A stretch of DNA of 64,000 nucleotides. Origin: Paracentrotus lividus (Eukaryota > Echinodermata > Echinoidea > Camarodonta > Echinidae). Positions within the stretch are counted from its first letter, which is position 1; every line of letters begins with the position of its first letter. A model generated the notes under the pieces. It ran no database searches and was not told the origin of the DNA. It saw nothing but the letters and a program-made list of their open reading frames with translations. Below are positions 1 through 11,202 of this stretch, piece by piece. Made by a program: the position numbers and the translations under genes. The stretch lies in the NCBI GenBank assembly GCA_940671915.1, contig CALNVZ010003426.1, positions 19,440,550-19,504,549 of the forward strand, in the 5' to 3' direction.

Positions 1-3000
1 TTTTTGGTTTGTTGACACGTAACACATTCCCGGACTTTCCTTTCAATGTCCTGATCGATGTGTGGCCACCACACGTGACTCCGTGCCACCCCCTTCATCC
101 GTACCATTCCTGGGTGGGCCACATGCAACTCCTCAAGTACCTGTTTCTGGAGTCGTGCCGGGATGATTACTCGATAGCCCCAAAGAAGACAGTCCTGCTC
201 TACACTCAACTCACTCTTGCGACTGAGAAATGGCTTTATCTCCTCTGCTTCGCTACCGGTCCACAGTCCAGTCTGTACCATTTGTAGAACCTTAGACATG
301 ACAGGATCATTCCTAGTGTGGTACTTTATGTCCTTACTGGTAACCGGCAGACTGTCCAACTTGCGAACCGCAATGTTGTACATCGCATCATCACCTTCCT
401 CGGTCTCAGGCAACGGGAGCCTGGACAGAGCATCTGCGACTACGTTCTGCCTTCCTGGGATGAACTTGAGATCATATTTGAAAGCATATAGAACGATGGC
501 CCAACGCTGAAGTCGCTGTGCTGCTAAGGTGGGCACCGCAGTTTTCGGACCTAGAATTCGCTCCAACGGCTTGTGGTCCGTACGAATTGTGAACCTCCGA
601 CCATGTAGATATGTCTGGAAACGCTTCAGTCCAAAAACGATAGCCAGCGCTTCTTTGTCCAGTTGAGCGTACCCTTTCTCATGCTTGTTGAGACTTCTGT
701 ACGCGTATGCGATCGCCCGTTTCTCCCCCGATCCTTCTACGTGACTAATCACTGCACCAACTCCATATGGTGACGCGTCTACACTTAGTTCCAAGTCCTT
801 CGCTGGATCGTAATGTACAAGAAGACGATCCTTGCTGATGGCTGTCTTAACTGCTTCGAATGCTTCTTCACAGCTATCATCCCAGACCCATGGCTTGGAT
901 CCCAGGAGCTCATTCAAGGGATGAATCGTAGAAGACAAGTTCGGCATGAACTGAGCATGATAATTCACGAGTCCAAGCCATGATCTGAGCTCTGTGACAT
1001 TGGTCGGGGTAGGTGCTCTACGAACTGCATCTACCTTCACCTCTGCTGGCTGGACACCTTCAGACGTAATCCGTCGACCAAAGTAGACTACGCTGTCCTC
1101 CATGAACAGACACTTCTCACGCTTGACTCGCAAACCGAAACTGTTGAACCGTTGGAACACCTTTTCCAAATTGTCCCAATGCTCCTTGTCTGAGGATCCG
1201 GTAACCAAGACATCATCCACGATGGCGCACGTTCCGTCCAGTCCTGCGATCACTTGGTCCATGAACTTCTGCCAAATAGCTGGGCTAGACGATATACCAA
1301 AAGGAAGTCTGGTGTATCTGAACAATCCTTTGTGCGTGTTGATTGTTGCAATTTTCTGGGACTCCTCATCCAACAACATTTGCTGGTAAGCACACTTAAG
1401 ATCTATCTTAGAAAATCGCTGACCACCACCAAGGCTGCTAAACACCTGCTCTGGTGTCGGAATTGGGTACTGTTCACAGTGAATCTGCGGATTTGCTGTT
1501 ACTTTGTAGTCTCCACACAGACGTACCCTCCCATCCGCTTTGGGAATACATACTAGGGGCGTGGCCCAGTCACTGAACTCCAAGGGATAAATGATATTCT
1601 CCTGTTTCATTCGCTCTAACTCCTTCTCCACAGCTGGACGCAGTGCATATGGCACATTCCTTGCCTTACAAAACTTTGGCACAACATCGTTCTTTAGATG
1701 CAGTTTCGCTATCGGTCCCCTTATTGTGCCCAATTCAGGTTTGAACACATCCGGAAATTTTCCCTGTAGGTAGGCACTCACGTCTCGACTCTCTGCGATG
1801 GAGAATTGAGCCTCGGACAACAGGGTTGGCCAATCCAGTCTGATCTCTGACAACCAAGACCTTCCGAGCAATGGTGGGGCAAACACTTCCGTCTCTACTA
1901 CGATCAACGGCAGCGTTTTCGTTTGCCCATTGTGGCTCACCTTGACATCAAGTTCCCCTGCAAGCTGTAGTTTCCTTCCACCATACGGGCAAAACGAGCG
2001 GTTGATTGGGCGGAGCTTCCTATGACTTAGCTTGTCCTGGTAATCTTTGATATGGATCACCGTCAGCGCTGCTCCAGTGTCTACCTTCATACTGATGTCA
2101 GTTCCTTCAATATCCATAAGCACCATTAGCGGGGGATTTTCACCGGAGTGACTCAATGTGAAGAGAGAATCAACAAATTCCTCCGGGCTTTCGTCTTCCA
2201 CCTGCCTAATCGCTCTGGCATTTCCCTGTCTCTTGGGTTTGCTGACAGCAGCAGAACAACACTGGGACTTCAAATGGCCCGTCTTTTGGCACTTGAAGCA
2301 AACGGCATCCTTGTGCTTACATTGCTCTCTGGTGTCGTTCGACATTCCACACCTGTCACACTTCTGCTTGCCCGCTGACTTGTTAGAAGAAAACGAAGAA
2401 TGGTTTCCCTTCTTCCTTGATTGGAAACCCCTTTTATCCTTCACTTGATGAAGCTGCTTTTCCTCATGACCCATGTCACGTACGTTGGTCGCCGCTGCCT
2501 CTTCTGCCTGGGCGACATCTTCAGCGTCCCTAAAGGTGTAGTCCCTCGACAACAGCTTCTTCTGGGTGGCACTGGACAGTAATCCAGCAATGAATCGGTC
2601 ACGAAGCGCCTCCGTCAGTGTTTCTCCCGGAAATTGGCATGATGAAGCCAATTTCTTCAATTCCGTCACAAATTGAGACACAGACTGCCCTGGAACCTGT
2701 CTGGTGTTGTGGAAACGGAAACGTTCTGACACCACTAGTTTCTTTGGGCGGTAATGCCCCTTCAGCAAGTCACATAACTCTTTATAGTTCGTCTCGCCAG
2801 GCTTCTTTGGGAACGCCAAATCTCTTACGGTTTTGTAGGCCTCGTTTCCCACACTGCTTAGCAAAATGGCCCTCCGCTTGGACTCTGATGCTTCGTTAAC
2901 CACAATGTCTAATGCTTCGTTAACCACAATGTCTAATGCTATGAAATACTGGTCCAACCTGTCTAGATAGGTTTCGATGTCCCCTTCTTTCACATCTAAT

Positions 3001-3393
3001 TCTATGAACACAACGCGAGTAGCAGCCATGCTCATACAGGGGATTTCCACACACAGCAAAAGTCACATACGGGACTGAAATAGAGCAAACGTATTCCACA
3101 ACGTACCGCTTGTACTCACGTAACAAAACGGCGCGAAACTTACTCAAATCTCCGTCAAATGTCCCAAAATGTCCATTGTCCAACAGATCAGTAAAACAAC
3201 ATCCTCGTCGCCAATGTAGTGTCTTTACTACTAATTCGTACACCTGACAAACTCACTCGTTTGACACAAAGAAATACGGTTCATACATTTACTGACTGTT
3301 CTTCATCGTGGTCGTACAACAACATGCGGGAATTGACCCCTGACCTTGTTTATGTTACTGCATATCATTTGCATATAATCTGCATACACTACA
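1..3393 (-). mobile_element. Ty3/Gypsy LTR retrotransposon, 5' part, cut by window edge
   Basis: Read on the minus strand, this is the 5' LTR, leader, gag, protease, reverse transcriptase, RNase H and the beginning of integrase of a Ty3/Gypsy element. Visible marks are gag starting near 3029, cysteine-rich knuckles near 2290-2380, a DTGA-type protease motif near 2070, RT motifs around 1200-1450 (including a VDD catalytic box), an RNase H stretch around 640-800, and an HHCC-like zinc region of integrase at the left edge. The rest of integrase and the 3' LTR lie outside the window. By eye the visible part looks close to whole, so the copy is probably young; I did not count interruptions exhaustively. 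It is inserted into the LINE fragment to its right. Confidence 0.9.
3215..3393 (-). repeat. Candidate 5' LTR of the Gypsy element
   Basis: The 179-bp segment begins TGTAGTG and ends CACTACA, giving the TG...CA ends and short terminal inversion expected of an LTR. Directly inside it, read on the minus strand, is TTGGCGACGAGGAT, the kind of primer-binding start often found next to Gypsy 5' LTRs. The partner LTR is outside the window, so length and target duplication cannot be checked here. Confidence 0.7.
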
Positions 3394-3735
3394 AAAAACT
3401 CCTCCTCAGGGATGTGGGACATATGAAACTGGTAATAAATGAAAATTTCAATATGACAGAACTAGAAAAGGCCCTACAAAACAAAAAACCGACAGCTCCT
3501 GGTGAAGACCAAATAGGTTATGAGGTCTATAAGAATCTCCCGGATGTTGCAAAAAGGGTGCTCTTAAAACTACATAATAAAATACGGGAAACGGGCGAAA
3601 TCCCAAATCAATGTAAGCACTCAATTTTAGTTCCTATCCTGAAACCAAATAAAGATCCTTCAAAAACAGTTTCATATCGTCCTATTTCTCTGGCGTCGTG
3701 TTTTATTAAAATAATGGATACCATGGTGAAGGGGT
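3394..3735 (+). mobile_element. LINE reverse transcriptase fragment
   Basis: The plus strand encodes about 105 residues of a non-LTR retrotransposon reverse transcriptase. Recognisable parts are the 'KALQNKKPTAPGEDQI' segment, 'LVPILKPNKDPS' and 'YRPISLASCFIKIMD', which match the first RT blocks of Jockey/CR1/I-type LINEs. The fragment is broken on the left by the Gypsy LTR and stops on the right at a satellite block. No endonuclease domain or later RT blocks are seen. It is a dead fragment; the clade is not settled. Confidence 0.85.
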
Positions 3736-4066
3736 GTTGAGCCCTCAAATGTAAAAATCGCCCACTAATGTAAAAATTGCTGTCAAATGTAACAACACGT
3801 CAACCACAAATGTAAAAATGCCCTCAATTGTCACAACAAGTCAACCACAAATGTAAAAATGCCCTCAAATGTCACAACACGCCAACAACAAATGTAAAAA
3901 TGCCCTCAATTGTCACAACACGTCAACCACAAATGTAAAAATACCCTCAAATGTCACAACACGCCATCCACAAATGTGAAAAGTTTTCATTTTAAGCACT
4001 AATGTCTGAACATGTCAACCACAAATGTAAAAAATCATTCCATGTATCATGATAATGAGGAACATA
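3736..4066 (+). repeat. 41-bp tandem repeat block, copy 1 of a dispersed element
   Basis: About six to seven units of roughly 41 bp, each built on 'aaatgtaaaaatgccctcaa' followed by a 'tgtcacaacacgtcaaccac' part. The block starts with 'ccctcaaatgtaaaaatcgc' and ends in a non-repetitive tail around 'catgtatcatgataatgagg'. The same start, repeat and tail occur inverted at 20988-21296, so this is a dispersed family and not a local expansion. Confidence 0.85.
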
Positions 4067-4324
4067 TCAATTTTAAACCCCTGATTTCTTTCACCATTAT
4101 TTGACGCTTTTAATCAGCCCGTGTAAGCTGCGCGCATACACAGAACGACTACTCGTACAATGTCCGGTCAGCTGTGCGGTTGAATCTGATTGGCCGGCCG
4201 GGATCACGATAGGATCGCGACTGTTCTATTTAGAGCAAGGGGGTGATACAGCGTTTGGGCTTAGTGGGAGGGACACGTACATGTACGGCGATTTATTGAG
4301 ACCGTATATTTATTTTCAGCAGAC

Positions 4325-4356
4325 ATTTTCCTTGACATTTTCTTGTCAAGGAAAAT
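4325..4356. repeat. Perfect 13-bp hairpin
   Basis: attttccttgaca (4325-4337) and tgtcaaggaaaat (4344-4356) form a perfect inverted repeat with a 6-base loop. No adjacent gene explains it. It may be a relic of a small fold-back element. Confidence 0.6.
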
Positions 4357-4439
4357 CTCATCGCCATTTGATTGCTTGATTGTTTACGAAAAAATCAGTA
4401 CAAATGTTGCCTCTTTTCAATCTCATCGATACCGGGGAA

Positions 4440-5210
4440 CGGGTATCTTTCCCCTCTTCCTATCTTGCTCCATTTTATTTCTCTCTTTCTCTCTCTCTCT
4501 TTCTCTCTCTCTCTTTCGTCCTCCCATAATTTCATCAATTTCAACAAAGTGATTTTTCTGATCCCATCTCTACATATTTTAGCTCTGTCGATATCTGCAC
4601 CCCATGTCTCTCTCCCTCCCTATCTCTTCTCCCCCCCCCCCTCTCTCTCTCTTTCTCTCTCAATTGCTCTCTCTCCTTTGTTTTTCATCTTCTTTATTCT
4701 TGACAAGGAATGTAAGATACAATCCATTAGCTATTTAGCCGCTCTCTGCCTACGTGATCATTTACCAAAAATTGGTACAAATGTTGCCCCTCTTCTTTCC
4801 CATTCAATCTCATTGATACAACGTGCAGGGATTCTCTCCCCCCCCCCTCCTTCTCTCTCTCTCTATCTCTCCCTCTCTTTTGTCCTATAATTTCATCTAT
4901 CTCCTAATACAGTGGAAAAGCTCGTTATAAACATGATAAAGAGCAGTGATATAACAAACTCTCATAATAACAAGGTGATTTTTCTGGTCCTACCTCTTTG
5001 TATTTTATTGTATTTTAGCTGTGTTAAAACAAAGTTCCAATATAAAGAGGTAATGTCTCTGGTCCCAAGCAAGGACCTCGTTATAACGAAGTTCCACTGT
5101 ACTTGTCGATATCTGCCCCTCCCTTCTCTCGCTCTCTCTCTCTTCCCCTTGTTCTCTTTATTCCTCCCCCCCCTCTCTCTCTCTCTATCTCTCAATTGGT
5201 TTCTTTTTTT
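4440..5210. repeat. Pyrimidine-rich (TC)n tracts around a duplicated unit
   Basis: Several TCTCTC/CCCC tracts (about 4475-4520, 4600-4680, 4835-4885, 5115-5195) alternate with a twice-repeated unit that contains 'gtacaaatgttgcc' and 'tcaatctcat' (near 4400 and 4772) and with 'ataatttcatc' plus 'gtcgatatctgc' pieces. The small DNA transposon at 4910-5099 is embedded. No coding signal is seen; proteins read from this stretch are low-complexity Ser/Leu. Confidence 0.7.
4910..5099. mobile_element. TA-flanked MITE, CAGTGGAAA...TTCCACTG family, copy 1
   Basis: The element starts CAGTGGAAAAGCTCGTTATA and ends with ATAACGAAGTTCCACTG, flanked on both sides by TA. Internal words 'gtcccaagcaaggacctcg' recur in the copies at 50867-51022, 51376-51545 and 42655-42692. 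TA duplication and CAGT ends fit the Tc1/mariner/pogo group; assignment to a pogo-like lineage is inference. Confidence 0.75.
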
Positions 5211-5411
5211 CAGAACATATTGTTAAAATGTCACATATCAAATGTCCTTTTGTACTTCCCAGTGGTGGATAATTTCCTCTACTTTCATGTAATGAATAAA
5301 CTTGATTTCAAACTGACTTCTAGATTGCTTTCTCTAAGTCTCAAAACATTGACATAACTTAAACATTTTTTTACATTTTACTGATTATGCACCCTGAAGT
5401 GTTTTTATTTC

Positions 5412-6428
5412 AATAATTTATTAAAATTTTCATAGAATTTCAATGGCAAGACAACTTTATAATATATTAAAATTTTCATAGAATTTCAAATGGCAAGACA
5501 ACTTTATAATATATTAAAATGTTCATATAATTTCAATGGCAAGACAACTTTATAATATATTAAAATTTTCATAGAATTTCAATGGCAAGACAACTATAAT
5601 TTATTAAAATTTTCACTAATCTTCAATGGAAGACAATTATAATTTATTAAAAATCTTCATAGAATTTCAATGGCAAGACAACTTTATAATATTAAAATTT
5701 TCATAGAATTGTTCAATGGCAAGACAACTTATAATATATTAAAATTTTCATAGAATTTCAATGCAAGAAACCTTATAATATATATAAAATTTTCATGACA
5801 GAATTTCAATGGCAAGGACAATTATAATTTATTAAATTTTCATAGAATTTCAATGGCAAAACAATTATTATTATTTAAAATTCTCATAGAATTTTTTAAG
5901 TGCTAGACACAACTTTATAATAGTATTAAATTTTCATAAGAATTTCATGCGCAAGACAACCTTATATATATACTTTAAATGTTCAAGAATTTCCAATGGC
6001 AAGACAACTTTATAATATATTAAAATTTTCATAGAATTTCAATGGCAAGACAACTATAATTTATTAAAATTTTCATAGAATTTCAATGGCAAGACAATTA
6101 TAATTTATTAAAATCTTCATAGAATTTCAATGGCAAGACAACTTTATAATATATTAAAATTTTCATAGAATTTCAATGGCAAGACAACCTTATAATATAT
6201 TAAAATTTTCATAGAATTTCAATGGCAAGACAACTTTATAATTTATTAAAATTTTCATAGAATTTCAATGGCAAGACAATTATAATTTATTAAAATCTTC
6301 ATAGAATTTTAAAATGGCAACACAACTTTATAATATATTAAAATTTTCATAGGATTCCAATTGCAAGACAACTTTATAATTTATTAAAATTTTCATATAA
6401 TTTCAATGGCAACACAACTTTATAATGT
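5412..6428. repeat. AT-rich satellite, ~47-bp unit, about 21 copies
   Basis: The unit contains 'ttaaaattttcatagaattt' then 'caatggcaagacaactttat' and repeats for about 1 kb. Copies differ mainly by 1-2 base indels in homopolymers. This fits either slippage during replication or long-read indel noise. No coding potential. Confidence 0.9.
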
Positions 6429-6429
6429 A

Positions 6430-6985
6430 ATTTTAGTTTGAAAGTATTCATGTATAATTGAGACTTGTACACACATTACCAACACCAATATCAATATGTG
6501 GGGGCAACAGTAAATTTGTAAATATCATTTAAAAGAGTTTTCAAAGGTGAAGAAATAAATTATCATCCTAGATATTTACATATAATGTTGATATTATACT
6601 GACAATTAAGTTACATAAAAATCAAGTTAAAAAATTATTCGGCCAGGGGTCAAAATCAAGGTCAAAGTAAAGGTCGAGTGGTCATAGCACTTTAAATTAC
6701 TCAAATAGTATTTTTGATACCATTTTTGAATTCCTCTTTGAATTTCCTATTGAATGGTACCAGTTTCATAAAAAATAAAGACATTACCGGAAGATGTTGC
6801 TAAATATCTTCACAGGTAATTCAAATTTTTACAAATACACAACTGATGAAAAAAAAAAAAAGAGAAAGATGTAGTGGTCACTACACTTTTGTAAGATTGG
6901 AATATTAGATGATAGTCCAATATAATTCACAATGTACGATGTTTTCAGAGTGTTGCAAGCCACCAATTTGAAATATCAGTAATTT
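6430..6985. other. Non-coding AT-rich stretch, possibly the 3' part of TE-A
   Basis: I see no gene, tandem repeat or clear inverted repeat here. It lies just 3' of the stop of TE-A on the minus strand, so part of it may be that element's untranslated tail. No terminal inverted repeat was recognised. Confidence 0.4.
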
Positions 6986-6989
6986 TCAT

Positions 6990-7850
6990 TCAGGTTTTTC
7001 CACGACAGGTACGTTTGTTGTGCCCCAACCCTCCGCACACACTGCATGTCTTTCTGTATCCTCCACGTTTACATGATGGTTCCAGGTACTCAACTCTATT
7101 TTGGATGTTCATAACTTGTTTCAATGCTTCGATATTGCGTCGATTTGAAGAAGAAAAATACCAGGAAGTTATTCGATCGTTCAACTTCTCAAAAGTCTGT
7201 TGCGAAAATTTGCCCAGATTGCCATGAAGGCGAATTGAGTCACTCACATGTTTGGCAAATACATGCATGTATAATGTGATATCATGTGAAGTGTGGACTC
7301 TATAGAATTTTTCAACCCACGCACAAGCTTGTGACTGGAATTCCTCCAACTCCTTTTCCACCATGTCTTTTTTCATCTGGTTAACAAGCTCTCCAAATTT
7401 TGACCACAAAAACTCGATGCTTTCAAGCTTAGGATCATTAGAACCATACAAATCCTCCAAACATATGGCCTTTTGAATTTTTTGATGCTGTGGCCCAATG
7501 AAGTCTCGTTGAGTCAGGTAACCTTGTTTATCAACATAAAACTGCCAGTCGATTCCAAGGTTTTGAACAAATTGTTCAAATTTCAATGTAGAAGGGCAAC
7601 TCAGTTTGTCAACATTTTTGTCATTCTTCTTAATGTTGTCATTTGTCCTGATGCGGAGTATAAGTTGACGGGTCAGCTGGTCAGAGATGCGAAGATACAG
7701 ATGGAGGGGATCTGGTATAATGTGAGTGACTGGAATGTGGGGGAATATTGGAACATGCAAGCAATTGTAGTTTTCATTTTTCTTGGTTTTCTTCTTTTTG
7801 CATAGCTGGTTCATTTCAGATATGTTCCTTGCAATTCCAGATTTATTAAG
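6990..7850 (-). pseudogene. TE-A exon 2, C-terminal part with CCHC knuckle
   Basis: Open frame of about 280 residues. It begins at the TE-B insertion point, carries 'HIPVTHIIPDPLHLYLRISD' (a His...Asp-x-Leu-His segment that may be part of the active site in this family), a helical region, and ends with CSVCGGLGHNKRTC before the stop. Gly-His-Asn knuckles of this kind are common at the ends of Mutator-like and related transposases. Function is inferred. Confidence 0.65.
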
Positions 7851-8977
7851 CAGAGATGCAACAGGGGTTAACTGAAATTTCCTGTACTTAGCGAAGCGAA
7901 GTGAGCGAAGCGAACGGAGCTCTCGCGGGCCCCTTGCGGGGTCCAGGGTTCCTGGATTTTAGCATTTTTAAACAGTTTAGAGACTGCATTTTTGACACAT
8001 TTCCCCAATTTTTTTGCAAAACAAAAACAAATAAATCACACTTCAACAGATTTTCGAAGATCATCGCCCCAACAACTCCAGGGAAGAGTGCCATGAGCTT
8101 ACGCTAGCACTAGTATAGTACCCACGGAAGTATGATCCGATTTCGACCTCGAATTCGGTATGAAAATCAAAGTTTTTGATTTTCAATCAGTGAAAGCCAG
8201 AAAAGACTCAAATACACAGATAATAAGTTTTAAAATTTCATTAGTAAAAATACAAGATAATTTGTTTTGACGTACCTGATGCTCCGTAATTAATGGGTCT
8301 GTTGTTGCACCAAGTGCAAATAGCAAGTCCTGGTGTATCAATTTTCCGGACGTAATCAGAAACGAAATCATGGTTGACATCTTTTTTCTCCAGCCAAGAC
8401 CATTTCCACTTATTTTTGACGTCTTTGTCAAGTTTCCAAAAGTCTTGATCTTGCGATCGTTCGATAATTTTCCCAGCCATTTTCAGCTCAGCTCTGCAAA
8501 ATCGTTGAACAGTTGAGAGCGCGGGGCAGCGATTTTAGTCACACACAGATCTGGTTACACACGTACACACTACAAGGCGGCGCGTGCGGACACTTTAACA
8601 GATTTTCGAAGATCATCGCCCCGACAACTCCGGGGAAGAGTGCCATGTGCTTACGCTAGCACTATAGTACCCACGGAAGTATGCAAAGAAATACACTGCG
8701 AGCGAGCTGCAGAAATGTGCGTCCGTAAGTGTGCACAAGATCAATAGCGCACGTACACAGAAAATGTACACGTGTAGCCAGTCGACTGTTGCGCATTACG
8801 GGTTCGCGCGCAATTCATTCGCAAAAAAAATCTTGGGGGGTGGGGGGGAGGAAAGGCGTGTTATTAAAGGGACTTGTGAAAGTAGCGAAATGAAAAAAAT
8901 CCGGAAATTTCCGGAATTTTTGCCCGCCTTTTGAAATTTCCGGATTTCCGGAAATTTCCGGAAAAGTGGCATCTCTG
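7851..8977. mobile_element. TE-B copy 1: CAGAGATGC...GCATCTCTG element with 6-bp TSD
   Basis: The element starts CAGAGATGCAACAGG and ends GTGGCATCTCTG. The 6-bp word attaag flanks it on both sides (7845-7850 and 8978-8983). It sits inside TE-A. Near the right end is a dense run of 'ggaaatttccgg' words. Internally, a 93-bp segment is repeated directly (8039-8132 and 8593-8684), flanking a small coding exon. A relative with the same ends and also a 6-bp TSD is at 46948-47971. The class resembles hAT by its CAGRG ends, but the 6-bp TSD is short for hAT. Confidence 0.85.
8277..8480 (-). pseudogene. TE-B transposase first-exon remnant
   Basis: ATG at 8480. The frame encodes 'KWKWSWLEKKDVNHDFV' followed by a zinc-finger-like 'ICTWCNNRPINYGASG', a Cys-x2-Cys start typical of BED-type or related transposase DNA-binding fingers. 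It ends at a donor-like GCATCAG|GTACGT. The partner copy in TE-B copy 2 encodes the related '[16 protein letters not shown]'. The downstream exons of a full transposase are absent, so the copy is non-autonomous. Confidence 0.6.
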
Positions 8978-10278
8978 ATTAAGACAGTAAAATTCTTCTT
9001 TATATGTATGACACCACGCACAACTATAATTTGCTGAGCAGGCACCTAAGCCAAGAACGATATTTGTGAATTTCAAATCAGCACAAATAATGTACTTCAG
9101 TTTGATAGTTTTGTCATGAACTGTAATTTCCTGAAGTGACTGTCTTGTAGTGCATCTGTTAATGCGTCGTACTTTTCAGGGATTTTTCCAATTGCTAACA
9201 ATAGGTCATCTGATAGGCACGTAATTGTAATCACTGTCATTCCGAAATTTGTTACATGGAGACGTCCAACCGATGTTCCGTCACCTGTGATTTTGATTAC
9301 AAGCTCATCATCAGTTATCGGCCAAGCACTTTCCAAGAAACGTCTCAGTTTTACTTCAAGCCTTTCTTGAACACCTTTTTTGTTTGGAAGTGGCTGTACA
9401 GAAAATGTGGCATTTAGTTCTGCTCTGCGCTGTTGAATAGAATAAAGTGATGGATAATTAGTTGGTATAGGCAGGTGATCTTTGAATTGGTTTAAGAATT
9501 GTTGATTTTCTATCGCTAGTTCTCGGTAGGCATTATATGAAATAAGATTTGAGTCCTTGATGTATAGCATCCGATCCACCGAGGGTCCAGAGAGCAAGTC
9601 GTCTGTTGGATTATCGTGGTAGCCCAACGTATCTCCGTAGTGATCCTTCACTAGCAATTTCTGGATTTTGATGTTTTCTTCTGCCAGCAGGTCACAAGCA
9701 AAATTCACACTTTCATTCAGGTTTTTCTTTTGTAGACTTTTCCAGGTAGGCCCATATTTAGTTTTTGGTACAACTTTCCTTTTGTTCGTGCGTCGCTTAA
9801 GGAGTCTTCCTAATAACACATGTGCTCTTTTTGTACTCTTCTTACATTCTTTCGCTTCTCTCTCTTGGCTTCTAACTTCGTCTTCTGCCACCTTACGTTT
9901 CGTTTCGCTTTCTAGTTCATGTTCCATTTGTCTTTTAACTCCACCGAGTTTTAGTTTATAAATGGTACTTTTCAACTTGTCAACAAATTTTTGACCTTGT
10001 CTGCCACCTTCACCAAGCGCCTTTGATGCAGGTTGCATAATATATCGTATTTTGTCACTAAGACGTTTAACTATTACAACATCTGCATATTTTGCATCAA
10101 TATCATTCATCTGAAATATTTTCTTCAGTACGGATTCACTCTGTTTGAGTCCAGGTCCCATATAACTTTCACGTACTAGCTGGTACAAAGTGAAGCAGTT
10201 GATGTTAATCAACCATGATTCTGAATTTGTTACAGAAGGTGCACCAAACACGACAGGTAAAAAACTTGAAACAAACAT
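8978..10278 (-). pseudogene. TE-A exon 2, N-terminal and core part
   Basis: The reading frame is open from 10278 to 9097 and, after a one-base shift near 9115, continues to TE-B at 8978. It encodes a Lys/Arg-rich helical region (around 9700-9960), then 'DDELVIKITGDGTSVGRLHV' near 9250-9320 and 'YSCAWCHTYKEEF' near 9010-9040. The coding sequence resumes on the other side of TE-B with 'LNKSGIARNISEMNQLC', which shows that TE-B landed in an already existing reading frame. Confidence 0.7.
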
Positions 10279-10439
10279 AATACCAAAGAGGAAAAAAAAT
10301 GACCTTCACAGCCAAAGATGCCATTTTTAGATGTCTAATAGGTTTTCAATAAAAAGTAAAATCAGCTGGAAACTTTTGAGATCAAAACTTATATAGTTCA
10401 AGCAGTTTGATTTTCACTATGGATATATGATGTATATTG

Positions 10440-11160
10440 TACAAAGTTTGTTGAAATACGAAGCTGAAATACAAAGCTGAATGAGCTGAAATGAGTCAGC
10501 TATTAAAACAATTTAAGAACTTGCATTAGTTGAAAGATTTCAAAGCAACCACATGAATAGGTACCGTTACAAATTGAATTGCTTGAAAGTCACAAATAAA
10601 CAATAACATGTACCTATTTCTCATACAGCAACTCCCACTTTTCCTAGTTCAAACTTGTTTCCTCGGTCTTTCACAAAACGGTTGAAAGATTTCAAAACTT
10701 TCAAAAAGTTTGAGCACCAGTGTAAACATTATTGAAATACGAATTTGAAAGTTTGGTATGGTAAGCAACCACATGAATGGGTACCGTTACAAATTGAATT
10801 GCTTGAAAGTCACAAATAAGCAATAACATACATGTACCTATTTCTCATACAGCAACTCCCACTTTTCCTAGTTCAAACTTGTTTCTTCGGTCTTTCACAA
10901 AACGGTTGAAAGATTTCAAAACTTTCAAAAAGTTTGAGCACCAGTGTAAGCTAGATCATTGAACTGATATATCTGGCTGGATAAAAATTATTGAAATACG
11001 AATTTGAAAGTTTGGTATGGTAAGCAACCACATGAATGGGTACCGTTACAAATGGACTTGCTTGATAGTCACAAATAAGCAATAACATACATGTACCTAT
11101 TTCTCATACAGCAACTCCCACTTTTCCTAGTTCAAACTTGTTTCTTTCACAAAACGGAAA
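10440..11160. repeat. Three direct repeats (~230-260 bp) in the TE-A intron
   Basis: A unit with 'aagcaaccacatgaatgggt', 'taccgttacaaattgaattg', 'catacagcaactcccacttt' and 'aagtttgagcaccagtgtaa' occurs three times (about 10540-10725, 10760-10950, 11020-11155). The second and third share the insert-like words 'gaaatacgaatttgaaag'. The repeats fill the intron between the two TE-A exons. Confidence 0.85.
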
Positions 11161-11202
11161 ACAAGTAGGTGTCCACGATGGAGTAGTTTTTTTTCAATTT
11201 AC

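Noticed and set aside
4343-5226. Ser/Leu-rich open frames
   Set aside because: They are translations of TC microsatellites.
5412-6428. CRISPR-like array
   Set aside because: Units are contiguous without unique spacers, and the genome is eukaryotic.
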